Shown piece by piece: positions 7,609 through 16,687 of a stretch of DNA of 64,000 bases. Made by a program: the position numbers and the translations under genes. The notes under the pieces are model-generated. The model was given only the letters and a program-made list of their open reading frames with translations, searched no databases and had not been told where the DNA came from. The stretch is from JAEYOM01 sp036260935 (GTDB lineage Bacteria; Bacillota; Clostridia; Acetivibrionales; DTU013). The first letter of the stretch is position 1. The number at the start of each line of letters is the position of its first letter. The stretch lies in the NCBI GenBank assembly GCA_036260935.1, contig DATALQ010000022.1, positions 1 through 64,000 on the forward strand, in the 5' to 3' direction.

Positions 7609-9093
7609 TTACTTGTGGTACAGCTTCTTGGACTGGTATTGGGGTTCGCAGGTGATATTGATACCTAATTTGTGGAAAACATTTTCATCCACACGGGATA
7701 GTATGACCGTAGAATGTGCCTCGCAGCCGCGCAGCCTGGAAAGCTGCTGCATCGCGAGAGCTGCGGTAGGATTGGTCGCAGCGCAGATGGACAGCGCTAT
7801 CAGTATCTCATCCGTATGAAGGCGCGGGTTACGATTGCCCATATGTTTGACTTTCAACATCTGAATGGGTTCTATGACTATGGGAGATATAAGGTGCATG
7901 TCATGCTGTATTCCGCCCAGCTCCTTGAGGGCATTCAGCAGGAGCGCGGCAGATGCGCCCAGCAGCGGAGTAGTCTTGCCCGTTACGATACGGCCATCGT
8001 CCAATTGTATCGAGACGGCGGGACCCTCGGTCTCCTCCGCTCTTTTGAGCGCAGCTTCGACAACGGGACGGCACTTTGATGATATTCCGAGCTGGTTCAT
8101 CAGCAGTTCGAGCTTGTACACCTCGGATTTTTCTGCCAGACCCTGCCTCTGTGCGCAGCTCGTGTTGTAATACCTGCGGATGATCTCCTGCTCTGATGCC
8201 TCGCATACGGCCTTGTCATCCGTTATGCAAAAGCCCGCCATATTTACGCCCATATCCGTGGGACTCTTGTAAGGCGACTTCCCTGCTATTTTTTCAAATA
8301 TGGCGTTTAGCACGGGGAATACCTCTATATCTCTGTTGTAATTGATGGTCGTAATTCCGTAGGCATCCAGATGGAACGGGTCGATCATATTGACGTCGTC
8401 GAGGTCTGTTGTAGCCGCCTCGTATGCGAGATTGACTGGGTGCTTCAGCGGCAGGTTCCAGATGGGGAAGGTTTCAAATTTGGCATACCCGGCTTTTATA
8501 CCACGCTTGAAATCGTGGTAGAGCTGCGACAGGCAGGTAGCCATTTTGCCGCTTCCGGGACCCGGAGCTGTAACTATGATAAGCGAGCGCGTGGTTTCTA
8601 TATAGTCGTTTTTGCCGTAGCCGTCGTCGCTTACTATAAGCGGGATGTTGGAGGGATAGTCCTGGATGGGATAATGCCTGTATACCTTTATCCCCAGGCT
8701 TGTAAGCCTCTTCTGGAACAGGTCTGCGGTATACTGAGAGCGGTAATGTGTGATAACAACGCTTCCTACATACAGGCCTATTTCACGGAAGGCGTCAATC
8801 AGCCTCAGTACGTCCAGATCGTATGTAATGCCGAGATCGCCCCGTCGCTTGTTTTTTTCTATGTTGTCGGCATTTATCGCTATGATGATTTCAGCCTTAT
8901 CCTTTAGCTCCAGCAGCATTTTTATCTTGCTATCCGGCGCAAAACCGGGCAGAACCCTTGAAGCGTGGTAGTCGTCAAAAAGCTTTCCCCCGAATTCCAG
9001 ATAAAGCTTGCCTCCGAAATAATCGATCCTGTCAAGGATTTTCTGCGATTGCAGATGAAGGTACTTGTCATTATCATATCCGATCCTGTTCAT
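7609..9093 (-). CDS. DUF1846 domain-containing protein
   Basis: 494 residues, the usual length for the family. The start MNRIGYDNDKYLHLQSQKIL, the segment LYLEFGGKLFDDYHASRVLP and the glycine-rich loop GPGSGKMAT (about 178-186) are hallmarks of DUF1846, a conserved cytosolic family in Firmicutes with known structures but no firmly assigned reaction. The glycine-rich loop resembles a nucleotide-binding P-loop but lacks the full Walker context. The sequence is complete and undisturbed. The upstream gap of 220 bp probably carries its promoter. Confidence 0.9.
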   Translation of the reverse strand: MNRIGYDNDKYLHLQSQKILDRIDYFGGKLYLEFGGKLFDDYHASRVLPGFAPDSKIKMLLELKDKAEIIIAINADNIEKNKRRGDLGITYDLDVLRLIDAFREIGLYVGSVVITHYRSQYTADLFQKRLTSLGIKVYRHYPIQDYPSNIPLIVSDDGYGKNDYIETTRSLIIVTAPGPGSGKMATCLSQLYHDFKRGIKAGYAKFETFPIWNLPLKHPVNLAYEAATTDLDDVNMIDPFHLDAYGITTINYNRDIEVFPVLNAIFEKIAGKSPYKSPTDMGVNMAGFCITDDKAVCEASEQEIIRRYYNTSCAQRQGLAEKSEVYKLELLMNQLGISSKCRPVVEAALKRAEETEGPAVSIQLDDGRIVTGKTTPLLGASAALLLNALKELGGIQHDMHLISPIVIEPIQMLKVKHMGNRNPRLHTDEILIALSICAATNPTAALAMQQLSRLRGCEAHSTVILSRVDENVFHKLGINITCEPQYQSKKLYHK

Positions 9094-9313
9094 TTTGACG
9101 CTCCTATTATTGAATTGTTGATATGTAGTAAGAATTCGATTTTTTACCTACATACAATATCATAATGAAAGGACTCAAGTCAATCATAACACAGGATTTT
9201 CGACAAAACGTGCGCTTCATATCACGATGCCCTTTTCCGTAAGCTCCTTCTACTTAATTGGAAGTTTAATAACCCCTCGATACTACGGTTCCCATACTCT
9301 ACTTTACACTATC

Positions 9314-9730
9314 TTATCTGATTCCTATTTCATTGAAATGGTCTTTATATTTCATATCTGTCAAAAGGATATGTCCGGAGATCCAATCTGAAACAAAAGC
9401 AATAAGGTCTATTGTAGCCTTCTTTTGATTCATATCGATATCCTTCTGCTGTATTTTCTTTATTTTCTTAGTGAGGAATATATGTTCAAACCTGTGGGAA
9501 TCAAGCTCCTTATAGTTGAATTTCTCCATCAGCTTTTCTTCGTAGTCGAAATGATACATGGTATACTCCACCAATTCCATTAAAATATCCATTATTTCAT
9601 CATAATGATCATATTCGTCCTTCGCCAGTACAAGATCGGATATCCTGCTCCCGATCTCAAACAATTTTTTGTGCTGACTGTCGATTTCCGCCACATTTAC
9701 GCTATATGCGTCCTTCCACTCAAAATACAT
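9314..9730 (-). CDS. Bacteriohemerythrin
   Basis: 138 residues, the standard size. All seven di-iron ligands of the hemerythrin fold can be placed: His in YSVNVAEIDSQHKKLFE, His and Glu in YHFDYEEKLM, two His in HRFEHIFL, and His and Asp in HILLTDMKY. It binds O2 reversibly and in anaerobes may scavenge or sense oxygen. The frame is open for 31 more codons upstream, but GGGGAG (9738-9743) lies just before the ATG at 9730 and the family begins here (MYFEWKDAYSV). It is monocistronic. Confidence 0.92.
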   Translation of the reverse strand: MYFEWKDAYSVNVAEIDSQHKKLFEIGSRISDLVLAKDEYDHYDEIMDILMELVEYTMYHFDYEEKLMEKFNYKELDSHRFEHIFLTKKIKKIQQKDIDMNQKKATIDLIAFVSDWISGHILLTDMKYKDHFNEIGIR

Positions 9731-9916
9731 TTTTATTCTCCCCTCGTTATTGAATCCAAATAGTCCCGATAAAATGCTGCAAGCAATTTTCCCCTGAACA
9801 TTATGTGCCTTTGTATAATTCAAGGTTGGAATTTTTAATATAGACTTTTTACCACAATAATTTTTATCTAAAACTATGAAATGTAAAATTATTATCTACA
9901 AGACTGTAAAATGTTA

Positions 9917-9960
9917 TAAAAAAACGGCTTATGCCGATGGTCGGTATCTGCCGTTTTTTA
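9917..9960 (-). terminator. Bidirectional terminator-like hairpin
   Basis: AACGGC (9923-9928) pairs with GCCGTT (9950-9955) with a nested CCGATGGTCGG hairpin inside. There are A-runs on the left and T-runs on the right, so it can work for the lipoprotein gene on the minus strand. Confidence 0.65.
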
Positions 9961-9998
9961 GCCCATTTAAAGCCCATTTTAATTCAGCTGATGAAAAC

Positions 9999-10622
9999 TC
10001 ACTTCTTCATTTCCTGTTTTCCGGTTATTTTACTGGTCTGATCCATAGTAAATGTGGATTTTGCATCATCGGTAGTAAAATAGACATTCCCGTCCACAGT
10101 TGCGTCTTTAAGCTGAAAGTCCTTGGCCGAAACATAGAGGTCGCCCTTGAAAGTACCATGCTGTATGCTTGCCTCGGGACTGTTGATGGTGAATTTCGGC
10201 GCCGTTAGGGTATATCTGGCGGTTATGTTCCTGTTTGCATCCTGCGCGTACAATGCTACCTTACGCTGTATTATGTCCTTCCCGGCAGTATCCTTTTTCC
10301 CGTTTTTAAATTCACCGTCAAGTACTATATCCTTATCAATGGTAACATCCTTGGTTATTGCTATTATCCACGTTCCGGTGTTGCTTATTGCCTTTTCAAA
10401 CGCCGCAGCATTGTCCACTATCGAAGCGGAAGAGACAACATCCGAAGTTGTTGCCGGGGTGGTTGTCTGAGTGGTTGTCTGGGTTGTCGCCTGCGCCGTG
10501 GTCTGGCCTGTAGTTTGCGTCGTTGTGGTAGCGCCGGGATTCTGCACGCCGGTTCCGGTCCTTGCACAGCCAGAAAGTAGCAGGATAAGTGCAGCAGCCA
10601 GCGATATGCTCTTTATTCTCAT
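9999..10622 (-). CDS. Lipoprotein with Thr/Gln-rich linker and beta-helix-like repeats
   Basis: 207 residues. A signal peptide ends in the lipobox LLSGC (about residues 15-19), so the protein should be lipidated on the outer face of the membrane. Residues ~25-60 form a low-complexity Thr/Gln linker (TTTQTTGQTTAQATTQTTT). The rest repeats short strands such as KDVTIDKDIVLDGEF, FTINSPEASIQHGTFKGDLY and FQLKDATVDGNVYF, which look like rungs of a right-handed beta-helix or a bactofilin-like fold. The role is unknown. AAGGAGG lies 7-8 nt before the ATG. Confidence 0.7.
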   Translation of the reverse strand: MRIKSISLAAALILLLSGCARTGTGVQNPGATTTTQTTGQTTAQATTQTTTQTTTPATTSDVVSSASIVDNAAAFEKAISNTGTWIIAITKDVTIDKDIVLDGEFKNGKKDTAGKDIIQRKVALYAQDANRNITARYTLTAPKFTINSPEASIQHGTFKGDLYVSAKDFQLKDATVDGNVYFTTDDAKSTFTMDQTSKITGKQEMKK

Positions 10623-10695
10623 ACGAGAAATCCTCCTTGAAACATTTATCGATTTGTTTCACAGTATACCCAATTAAATAAGATTTAATTAATTT

Positions 10696-11034
10696 TCAAT
10701 AGATATGAACGGGGGTGTTGATAGAGACTGTATTATACAGCTCGGCCGCCTCGCTGCTGTACATGCGTACGCAACCGTGCGAGACCGCCTGGCCGATGGA
10801 CCAGGGTTTATTTGTACCGTGGATGCCATAGACGCCCCAGGGCACGCTAAGCCTCATGAAATGGCCTCCGAACTGCGCTCCCCAGAGAGCTTTTTCAGTG
10901 ATGGTCCAATTGCCCGCGGGCGTCGGAGTTGACGGCTTGCCCACGGCAACGGAATATTCCCGGACTAACTTGTTGTCGTCAAAAAGCTTCAGTTTCCGAT
11001 TCTTTCTGTCGATTTCGATCCTATACATAGCCAT
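10696..11034 (-). CDS. L,D-transpeptidase (YkuD domain)
   Basis: 112 residues, a minimal YkuD catalytic domain without signal peptide or LysM. The active-site block is complete: GVYGIHGTN and, 15 residues on, SHGCVRM with the catalytic Cys. YkuD enzymes form 3-3 peptidoglycan cross-links or act on related cell-wall peptides; a form this short without an export signal may act in the forespore or be exported by another route. SVAVGKPSTPTPAGNWTI is the conserved substrate-pocket start. The upstream 120 bp are shared with the plus-strand Smr-like gene. Confidence 0.88.
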   Translation of the reverse strand: MAMYRIEIDRKNRKLKLFDDNKLVREYSVAVGKPSTPTPAGNWTITEKALWGAQFGGHFMRLSVPWGVYGIHGTNKPWSIGQAVSHGCVRMYSSEAAELYNTVSINTPVHIY

Positions 11035-11070
11035 TGCACCCGTATATACTATTCAGAAGGGGCCTCTGTG

Positions 11071-11098
11071 TTGACAATAATGAGTTTTCATATATAAT
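11071..11098 (+). promoter_or_regulatory. Consensus sigma-A promoter for the Smr-like gene
   Basis: TTGACA (11071-11076), 16-bp spacer, TATAAT (11093-11098); both hexamers match consensus. Transcription would start near 11105, giving a leader of about 48 nt before the ATG at 11153. Confidence 0.75.
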
Positions 11099-11152
11099 TC
11101 TTACATAAATAAAACTGAGCAGGTTAGGATATATCGGGAGCCGGGGTAATAT

Positions 11153-11494
11153 ATGATATTTAAAACCATTAATATAGAAGCTGGATTGCCCACCGTGGAG
11201 ATCGGTACAAAAAAGCTGTATCTCGAAATCATAACAGCGAAAAAGCAGGGCGTCAAAGTCCTCAAGGTCATACACGGCTATGGCTCCTCCGGAGTCGGCG
11301 GGCGTCTGAAAAAAGGCATTCTTGAATACCTGGCGGTCAAAAAGAAGGAAGGCTTCGTAAAAGACTACATCCCGGGTGACAGCTGGAATATTTTCAATGG
11401 CGCGGCAAGAGACATCATAGCCCGGTTCGGTGAACTCAGAAATGACAGGGATCTGGTCAGCTGCAATCCAGGCATATCGATAGTAATTTTGTAG
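11153..11494 (+). CDS. Smr-like domain protein
   Basis: 113 residues. The segment VKVLKVIHGYGSSGVGGRLK has the HGxG loop of the Smr domain (the small nuclease/DNA- or RNA-binding domain at the end of MutS2). No MutS2 ATPase is attached. Stand-alone Smr proteins can nick nucleic acids or act in translation quality control; which applies here cannot be told. The C-terminal 40 residues are unassigned. Convergent with ftsX, with 42 bp between stop codons. Confidence 0.65.
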   Translation: MIFKTINIEAGLPTVEIGTKKLYLEIITAKKQGVKVLKVIHGYGSSGVGGRLKKGILEYLAVKKKEGFVKDYIPGDSWNIFNGAARDIIARFGELRNDRDLVSCNPGISIVIL

Positions 11495-11536
11495 CATCTG
11501 CTGTTCAAAACCTGTTCGGAATGTGAATCATGTCAG

Positions 11537-12424
11537 CTACCTGCTTTCAGACGAAGGAAGCCCAAGCATGCTGCCGACGATGCCCAGCGCCGCACTTGCG
11601 GTTATTATGACCGTAAACAGTGCATTTGTTATCGAACCGGCGGGCGGCAGCGGGATAAAAGGCAGCGGGCCCGATATGCGGTCGTATATCTGCCCCAGTA
11701 CGAATGCAGCCAGTAAAGAAGCAGCTATCCCGCCTCCCAGCGTCATCAAAAATCCCTGCAGCACAAACGGGAAGGAGATGAATGAACCGGGCGCGCCCAG
11801 CAGCTTCAACGTATTTATCTGTTCGCGGTTATCCTGAATGGCAAGCCGTATTATATGCGATATTATGACCAGTGTTGTTATGGCGGCAGCAGCCAGCACA
11901 AGCCAGCCGATATACATGAACAGGTTGGAGAGCGATTTTATGCGGTCGAGTACATCGCGGTTGTCCCTAACGGATTCTATGCCGGGCAGGCTGCTCAATT
12001 CCTTCAGGATGCCGTCGACCGAATCGAGCTCTATGTTAACCTCTATATACGATGTAAATGGATTTTCATCAAATACCTTGAGGATTTCCGACTCCTTCCC
12101 CAAAATATTCCGCATATCGGCAAGCGCCTCTTTTTCATCGACGAGGCGAGCGTTTTTAACCCCCCTGATGCCCTTGATGCTGTCAACAAGCTCAAGCGCC
12201 CCGTTTTGATCGACGGTTTTTCCGAAATAGGCGCTTATCTCCGCTTCGCCCTGTATGGCGCGCGTGACTCCGCTGCTGATCCACCAACCTGCCACGACCA
12301 TTGCAAGGATGAAAAATATAAGGCTCGTGCTCAAAAATGAAAGGATATTTGAAGTCAAGCTCAAACGGATCATTAAAAAGGTTTCTTTAAAAAAGTAGCC
12401 TGTATTTGAAAAAAAATTTCTCAT
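11537..12424 (-). CDS. ftsX: Cell division protein FtsX
   Basis: 295 residues. MRNFFSNTGYFFKETFLMIR starts it, then TM1 (~20-42), an extracellular domain (~45-165, with SAYFGKTVDQNGALELVDSI, VKNARLVDEKEAL and LPGIESVRDN), and three further membrane segments (about 170-290), the FtsX/MacB-type permease layout. With FtsE it forms the membrane complex that relays cytoplasmic ATP hydrolysis to wall hydrolases at the septum. The ATG at 12424 overlaps the ftsE stop as ATGA, which sets this start over an in-frame one nine codons earlier. Last gene of the operon. Confidence 0.92.
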   Translation of the reverse strand: MRNFFSNTGYFFKETFLMIRLSLTSNILSFLSTSLIFFILAMVVAGWWISSGVTRAIQGEAEISAYFGKTVDQNGALELVDSIKGIRGVKNARLVDEKEALADMRNILGKESEILKVFDENPFTSYIEVNIELDSVDGILKELSSLPGIESVRDNRDVLDRIKSLSNLFMYIGWLVLAAAAITTLVIISHIIRLAIQDNREQINTLKLLGAPGSFISFPFVLQGFLMTLGGGIAASLLAAFVLGQIYDRISGPLPFIPLPPAGSITNALFTVIITASAALGIVGSMLGLPSSESR

Positions 12425-13101
12425 TTTATTGCCGTATTTGACCTTTCGCATTTCAAATTTCCCTCATCCATGGTAATAAGCGATGCACCCGCTGAAGGAT
12501 CTATCAAATGAGTCGCGTGAGTAGTTATAACCACCGAAGTTTCATTGTTCCTGAACGAATTCAGAATTTCAAGTATATTCATGGCATTATCCTTATCCAG
12601 GTTACCTGTGGGTTCGTCTGCAAGTATGAGCGACGGCTTCCTTGCCACAGCCCTGGCAATGGCTACTCTCTGCCGTTCGCCCCAGGAAAGGTGTTCCACC
12701 TTCGACGAAAGCTTGTGTCCAAGCCCGACTCTCTCCAATGCTTCACTTGCATACTCCCTTATCTGCTTTACGGGAATACCCAGAAATCGCATGCCCAGAA
12801 TTACGTTGTCGAATGCCGACCTGCCATCGATTAGCCTGAATTCCTGAAAAACAGGCCCGATTTTCATGCGAAGCTTCCTGATGCCGTTGTTTTGGCCTTT
12901 TTCCATCGGCTGTCCCAGAACGTTCAGGCTTCCGTCCGTAGGGAACTCCATACCCATCAGCAGCTTTAGCAGGCTGGTTTTCCCGGAGCCGCTCCGTCCT
13001 ATAACGTAAACAAGCTCTCCGTTTCTTATTTCCAGATTTATGTTCCTCAGCGCTTCGGTCCCGTCAGGGTACCTGAGACCGACACTATCCGCAATAATCA
13101 T
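12421..13101 (-). CDS. ftsE: Cell division ATP-binding protein FtsE
   Basis: 226 residues. ABC ATPase: Walker A GRSGSGKTS (about 35-43), Q-loop in KIGPVFQEFRLI, signature LSWGERQRVAIARA (Trp replaces the usual first Gly of LSGGQ, as in many FtsE), Walker B LILADEPTGNLD and switch His in VVITTHATHL. It powers FtsX. A GTG at 13113 is in frame, but GGAG lying 6-7 nt before the ATG at 13101 fits that start better. It follows the coiled-coil gene by about 20 bp, so the three genes are one transcription unit. Confidence 0.92.
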   Translation of the reverse strand: MIIADSVGLRYPDGTEALRNINLEIRNGELVYVIGRSGSGKTSLLKLLMGMEFPTDGSLNVLGQPMEKGQNNGIRKLRMKIGPVFQEFRLIDGRSAFDNVILGMRFLGIPVKQIREYASEALERVGLGHKLSSKVEHLSWGERQRVAIARAVARKPSLILADEPTGNLDKDNAMNILEILNSFRNNETSVVITTHATHLIDPSAGASLITMDEGNLKCERSNTAIK

Positions 13102-13121
13102 AAGCTTCTCCACATGCCCTT

Positions 13122-14225
13122 CTATATCGTGATATTCAGAAATCCATCCTCAATTTCGACGGACTTCAGCTTGCTGCCGTTCAACTGCGGCTCGAGATCA
13201 AACTCCAGATCGACGTCCTTCAGCACCTCCGCTATAGCGTCCTTATCGAGCGCCATTCCGAAAATGCTGCCGCCGTCGGCCTCAAATCGGAGGATGTGCT
13301 GATCCTTTATGACGAATTTCCCCGTGATGGACAGTTGGCGGTCGGGAAACGCCACCGTCACCATGTCGGATTTGAAGGAAAATACAGTTTTCTCAAGCTT
13401 GGAGTCCCCGGCGAGAAGATCGTTAATTGTTTTTTCATCTATCGATATCTTCGCGGTGAAGAAACCGAAGGTTATTTTAAAAGCGTCGGCGGGAATGCTC
13501 GCCTTTTTCGAATAATCGGTTATTTCTGCGGCGGTTTCCCTGATAAGAGGCGCGATTCCGTCCCAGGCCTTCTGCAGAGTGCCGAGGTATTCCTCATAGC
13601 GCCCGCGTTCATCCGACAACGATGCAAGGTTTTTTTCCAGGTCTGCTTTCAGTTTTTTCTCTTCCGTAAGAGTTTGCTGCAGGCTGTGCTGCTTCTCCCG
13701 TATTGTCAGCAGTTCGTCCGAAAGCTTCGCTTTCTGCTCCGACTGTACGCGCCTGTCTTCCTCTATCTGATCGAGCAGCTTGCCCGTATTGTTGGTAAGA
13801 TCCCTGAGCGTGTTTATCCTCGTCAGGAGGTCCTTCAGGCTGTCCGATTCCAGCAAAATCTCGAGGTAGGAGCCCGCGCCCATTCTCTGATAGCTCTGCA
13901 GCACCTGTTTCAGGCTTTCCCGCTCTTTTCCGTATCTGGTTTCGTTATCTCCGATTTTCTTTTTAAGCGTCTCGATCTTAACAGAGGTGTTTTTGATATC
14001 TTCCTCAGTCTGCTCAGCCTTCGTTTGAGTTTCGGCGATCAGCTGAGTCTGCGTAAAAAGCTTTTGGAGGGTTGCCTTTTCAGCCTCCGTTATACCGCCG
14101 ATCCTGGCTTTGACGTCGGAGAAGATATCTTCTCCTCCTGCAGCGGAATTAACAGGAATCATGAATATAAGTGAGACTATCAGGCCGATGGCCGGGATCA
14201 GTTTCAGCATATTTTTTCCGTACAT
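13122..14225 (-). CDS. Secreted coiled-coil protein, probable FtsEX partner without hydrolase domain
   Basis: 367 residues from the ATG at 14225 (GAGGGG 6 nt upstream; the longer frame to 14303 lacks a site). A signal peptide (MLKLIPAIGLIVSLIFMIP) is followed by a long coiled coil, ~35-235 (e.g. TQTKAEQTEEDIKNTSVKIE, SEQKAKLSDELLTIREKQ), like the N-terminal part of EnvC, PcsB and CwlO, which dock on FtsX. It includes the PcsB/EnvC-like YQRMGAGSYLEILLES motif. The C-terminal ~120 residues, where a LytM or NlpC/P60 domain would be expected, instead hold a beta-rich domain (FGFFTAKISIDEKTINDLL ... LKSVEIEDGFLNITI) without His/Cys catalytic motifs. First gene of the FtsEX operon, so a regulator or adaptor role is inferred. 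Confidence 0.75.
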   Translation of the reverse strand: MYGKNMLKLIPAIGLIVSLIFMIPVNSAAGGEDIFSDVKARIGGITEAEKATLQKLFTQTQLIAETQTKAEQTEEDIKNTSVKIETLKKKIGDNETRYGKERESLKQVLQSYQRMGAGSYLEILLESDSLKDLLTRINTLRDLTNNTGKLLDQIEEDRRVQSEQKAKLSDELLTIREKQHSLQQTLTEEKKLKADLEKNLASLSDERGRYEEYLGTLQKAWDGIAPLIRETAAEITDYSKKASIPADAFKITFGFFTAKISIDEKTINDLLAGDSKLEKTVFSFKSDMVTVAFPDRQLSITGKFVIKDQHILRFEADGGSIFGMALDKDAIAEVLKDVDLEFDLEPQLNGSKLKSVEIEDGFLNITI

Positions 14226-14292
14226 TTGGCGCCCCTCACAAATAACTGACATTGAAACTATTTTAGCATTTTTATGCGTCTTTCTCAACCGT

Positions 14293-14357
14293 TGGGATCG
14301 CATCCGACCCTTCTAATAATCGCATCCTGCCTCCTAAGGGATCGCATCCTGCCTCCT
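14293..14357. repeat. 22-bp tandem repeat, three copies
   Basis: ATCGCATCC occurs at 14297, 14319 and 14341, exactly 22 bp apart. The second and third copies share ATCGCATCCTGCCTCCT completely; the first is diverged after ATCGCATCC. The last copy reaches the stop codon of the ABC permease. It lies between two minus-strand operons. Confidence 0.75.
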
Positions 14358-16687
14358 TATTCGGTCCCCGCCTTTAAAGCCTCAGCCATCGAAATCCTGT
14401 TGACTTTCCTTTTACTCAATGACTTCGAAATCTCATATGTCAGCCAGATCACTATAAATCCTATTATTATATACGGGTAACTTATGACTACCGGCAGCGT
14501 AAGCTTGACACTTTCCGTCAGCGATTTGAAAAACATGCTCATTGTCGTCAGGACCAGCGGTATCCCGATGATATAGCCTATCACGATCATTATCGAGGAA
14601 CTGTTCAGTATGAGCGAATTTACTTCCTTCCGGCGGTATCCGAACACCTTCATCAGAGAAATATTCCCTTTGTTTTCCTCGATAATGAGCGATGTCACGA
14701 CATATATTACAATCAGACCTATGATGAAGGACATAAAGGATATAATACCGACAGCGGCCTGGATCGGCTCCATCGATTTGCTGAAGTCCCTTACGGAATC
14801 ATCTACCGTTCTGGCACTGAACAGCTGGTTTTCCGGGATATCGAGCGCGGTGTTGCTCCACAATCCCATATAGCTGCCTGCGGGCAGTCCCATCTGCTTG
14901 TCGAGTTGCTCTATGGGCATGAATATGAATTCTCCTATAAAGGTCTCCGCAATACTGCCTATGGTAACTGTATATTCTCTGGAATCAGTTTTTCCGACGA
15001 CAGCTATGATGTCTCCGGGGCCTGCCTTCAGCTTCTCAGCGAGCGGCCTTGTAATGATTACCTGATCCGGGTTTAATGAGGTTCCGCTCTTATCCTTAAG
15101 CAATATATATTTGGCGCCTGGTTCTATGCCTACCAATTCGAAGGAGGCATCTTTGTTTGATTTTAAATTAACGGAAGCCGCTGAAAATCTTTCGGCACCG
15201 GCAGGAGGCTGCGCTCCCTGCAAAGCTTTAAAAACGTATTCATGCTGGAACTTGTAGGTATCCTTGAACCCGAAATTCATCAGATTGTCCATGGAGCTCT
15301 TCGCAGTAAAACCGAGAAGCAAAAGCATCGTAGCCATAACTACTCCGATCAGCAAAAATGCCAGTCTGGAAAGGCTCCTGAGCTGTTCCCTGATTCTGAA
15401 CTTTGTGGCAAATTTGAACCTGTCAAGCTTGAGGCTTCTTTCTATAAAGTTTACATTGTTCTTCTCCCCCATGCCCTTCATCAGGTCTACCGGGGTATTG
15501 CGAAGCGCCTTTTGCAGTACGAAGCTGCCGCTCACGCCGAGGAAGAATAATGGCAATATCAGGCTTGCTGCAATATAACCCGCATTAAACGATATGGACC
15601 CTACAGGTATGTTGAAATAGGAAACCATGACAGTGAGCATGGGTCCAAGCGTAAGTGCGCCCAACGCCGTGCCGATGATCCCTCCTGCTGCCGCGATAGT
15701 TAGCGGGTACATCATATAATGCCTGCGGATTTCCTTTCTCCTGTAGCCCTGCGCATACAGGGTGCCTATGATTATGGATTCCCGCTGGAGCATCCTCCAG
15801 ATTACTATGCCCGTCATGATGCAGGTAAGAAGCAGTATGGCGACCGGCATGGACCTGCTCACGTCGCTGATGCCCTGAATCTTGATCTTGACATAATTCA
15901 CCCTGGCGTTGTCCCCAATGTCGGTCCATTGTGTGACAATGACACCCTTAGCTTTCAGATAATCCCTGAACTGCACCTTCCTTGCCTCTATTCTGGCATT
16001 ATCGTTTGCTGCATTGGCGGAGTTGATATCGGGGGAGTTGACGCCTGCGGCATCGGAATTATTCCCCGGAGCATCAAAGTCGGATGACTGATCGAACTTG
16101 ATCGAATAAAAGCTGTATCCCTTTCCGAAACGATCGAAATCGTCCTTTCCGATGACAGCAATTCCAAAGGTCTGCGGATCGTTTATTATGTCGGTTTCGT
16201 TCTTCAGAATATAGATATAATTGGGCAGCGACATGAAACCGGATATTTTGAAGGACCCATCCAGTACTTTGAGCTCGTCGCCTGCCTTCAGACCGTTTGC
16301 CCTGGCGTATGAAGGATCGACCAGTATATCTCCACCGCTCAGGTTTTTGCCCTCGATAACGGCAGGAAGATCGACTTTCGTATTCTGCCTGAATATTCTG
16401 AGCGTCTTGTCCTTCGAAACCTCATAATCAAAGGAGGCACCCTCCTCTATGCGAGCGCCGAACCTCGACTCCATTTCAGGGATATTATCCAGCCCGCCCG
16501 CTGTCGCAAAGGTTGCGTCGTCCTGGACATAATCCTTCTCAAAAGCGTCCGTCAGCGATGACATATTGTCTGCCAGCTGGGTCATCATTGTAAACAGCAG
16601 ACAGCTTATTATAATAAGGGCAAGAGACCCGAGATACTGAGATTTGTTTTCAAGCATGGTTCTCTTTATTTTTTTGTTGATAACCAT
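14357..16687 (-). CDS. ABC transporter permease, FtsX-like (MacB type)
   Basis: 776 residues. TM1 near residues 20-38 (YLGSLALIIISCLLFTMM), a large extracellular domain to ~270, three TM segments (270-390, e.g. MPVAILLLTCIMTGIVIW), a second TM near 430-455, a second extracellular domain (~460-650) and a final TM triplet. This is the duplicated FtsX-domain layout of large MacB-type permeases in Firmicutes that expel peptides or lipids, or transmit signals, rather than import. The ATG at 16687 overlaps the ATPase stop as TAATG; an in-frame GTG at 16693 is possible. Co-transcribed with the ATPase and TetR gene. Confidence 0.85.
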   Translation of the reverse strand: MVINKKIKRTMLENKSQYLGSLALIIISCLLFTMMTQLADNMSSLTDAFEKDYVQDDATFATAGGLDNIPEMESRFGARIEEGASFDYEVSKDKTLRIFRQNTKVDLPAVIEGKNLSGGDILVDPSYARANGLKAGDELKVLDGSFKISGFMSLPNYIYILKNETDIINDPQTFGIAVIGKDDFDRFGKGYSFYSIKFDQSSDFDAPGNNSDAAGVNSPDINSANAANDNARIEARKVQFRDYLKAKGVIVTQWTDIGDNARVNYVKIKIQGISDVSRSMPVAILLLTCIMTGIVIWRMLQRESIIIGTLYAQGYRRKEIRRHYMMYPLTIAAAGGIIGTALGALTLGPMLTVMVSYFNIPVGSISFNAGYIAASLILPLFFLGVSGSFVLQKALRNTPVDLMKGMGEKNNVNFIERSLKLDRFKFATKFRIREQLRSLSRLAFLLIGVVMATMLLLLGFTAKSSMDNLMNFGFKDTYKFQHEYVFKALQGAQPPAGAERFSAASVNLKSNKDASFELVGIEPGAKYILLKDKSGTSLNPDQVIITRPLAEKLKAGPGDIIAVVGKTDSREYTVTIGSIAETFIGEFIFMPIEQLDKQMGLPAGSYMGLWSNTALDIPENQLFSARTVDDSVRDFSKSMEPIQAAVGIISFMSFIIGLIVIYVVTSLIIEENKGNISLMKVFGYRRKEVNSLILNSSSIMIVIGYIIGIPLVLTTMSMFFKSLTESVKLTLPVVISYPYIIIGFIVIWLTYEISKSLSKRKVNRISMAEALKAGTE

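Noticed and set aside
13296..14174. 292-codon plus-strand open frame opposite the coiled-coil gene
   Set aside because: Repetitive Leu/Phe/Arg product mirrors the coiled-coil codons; no start signal.
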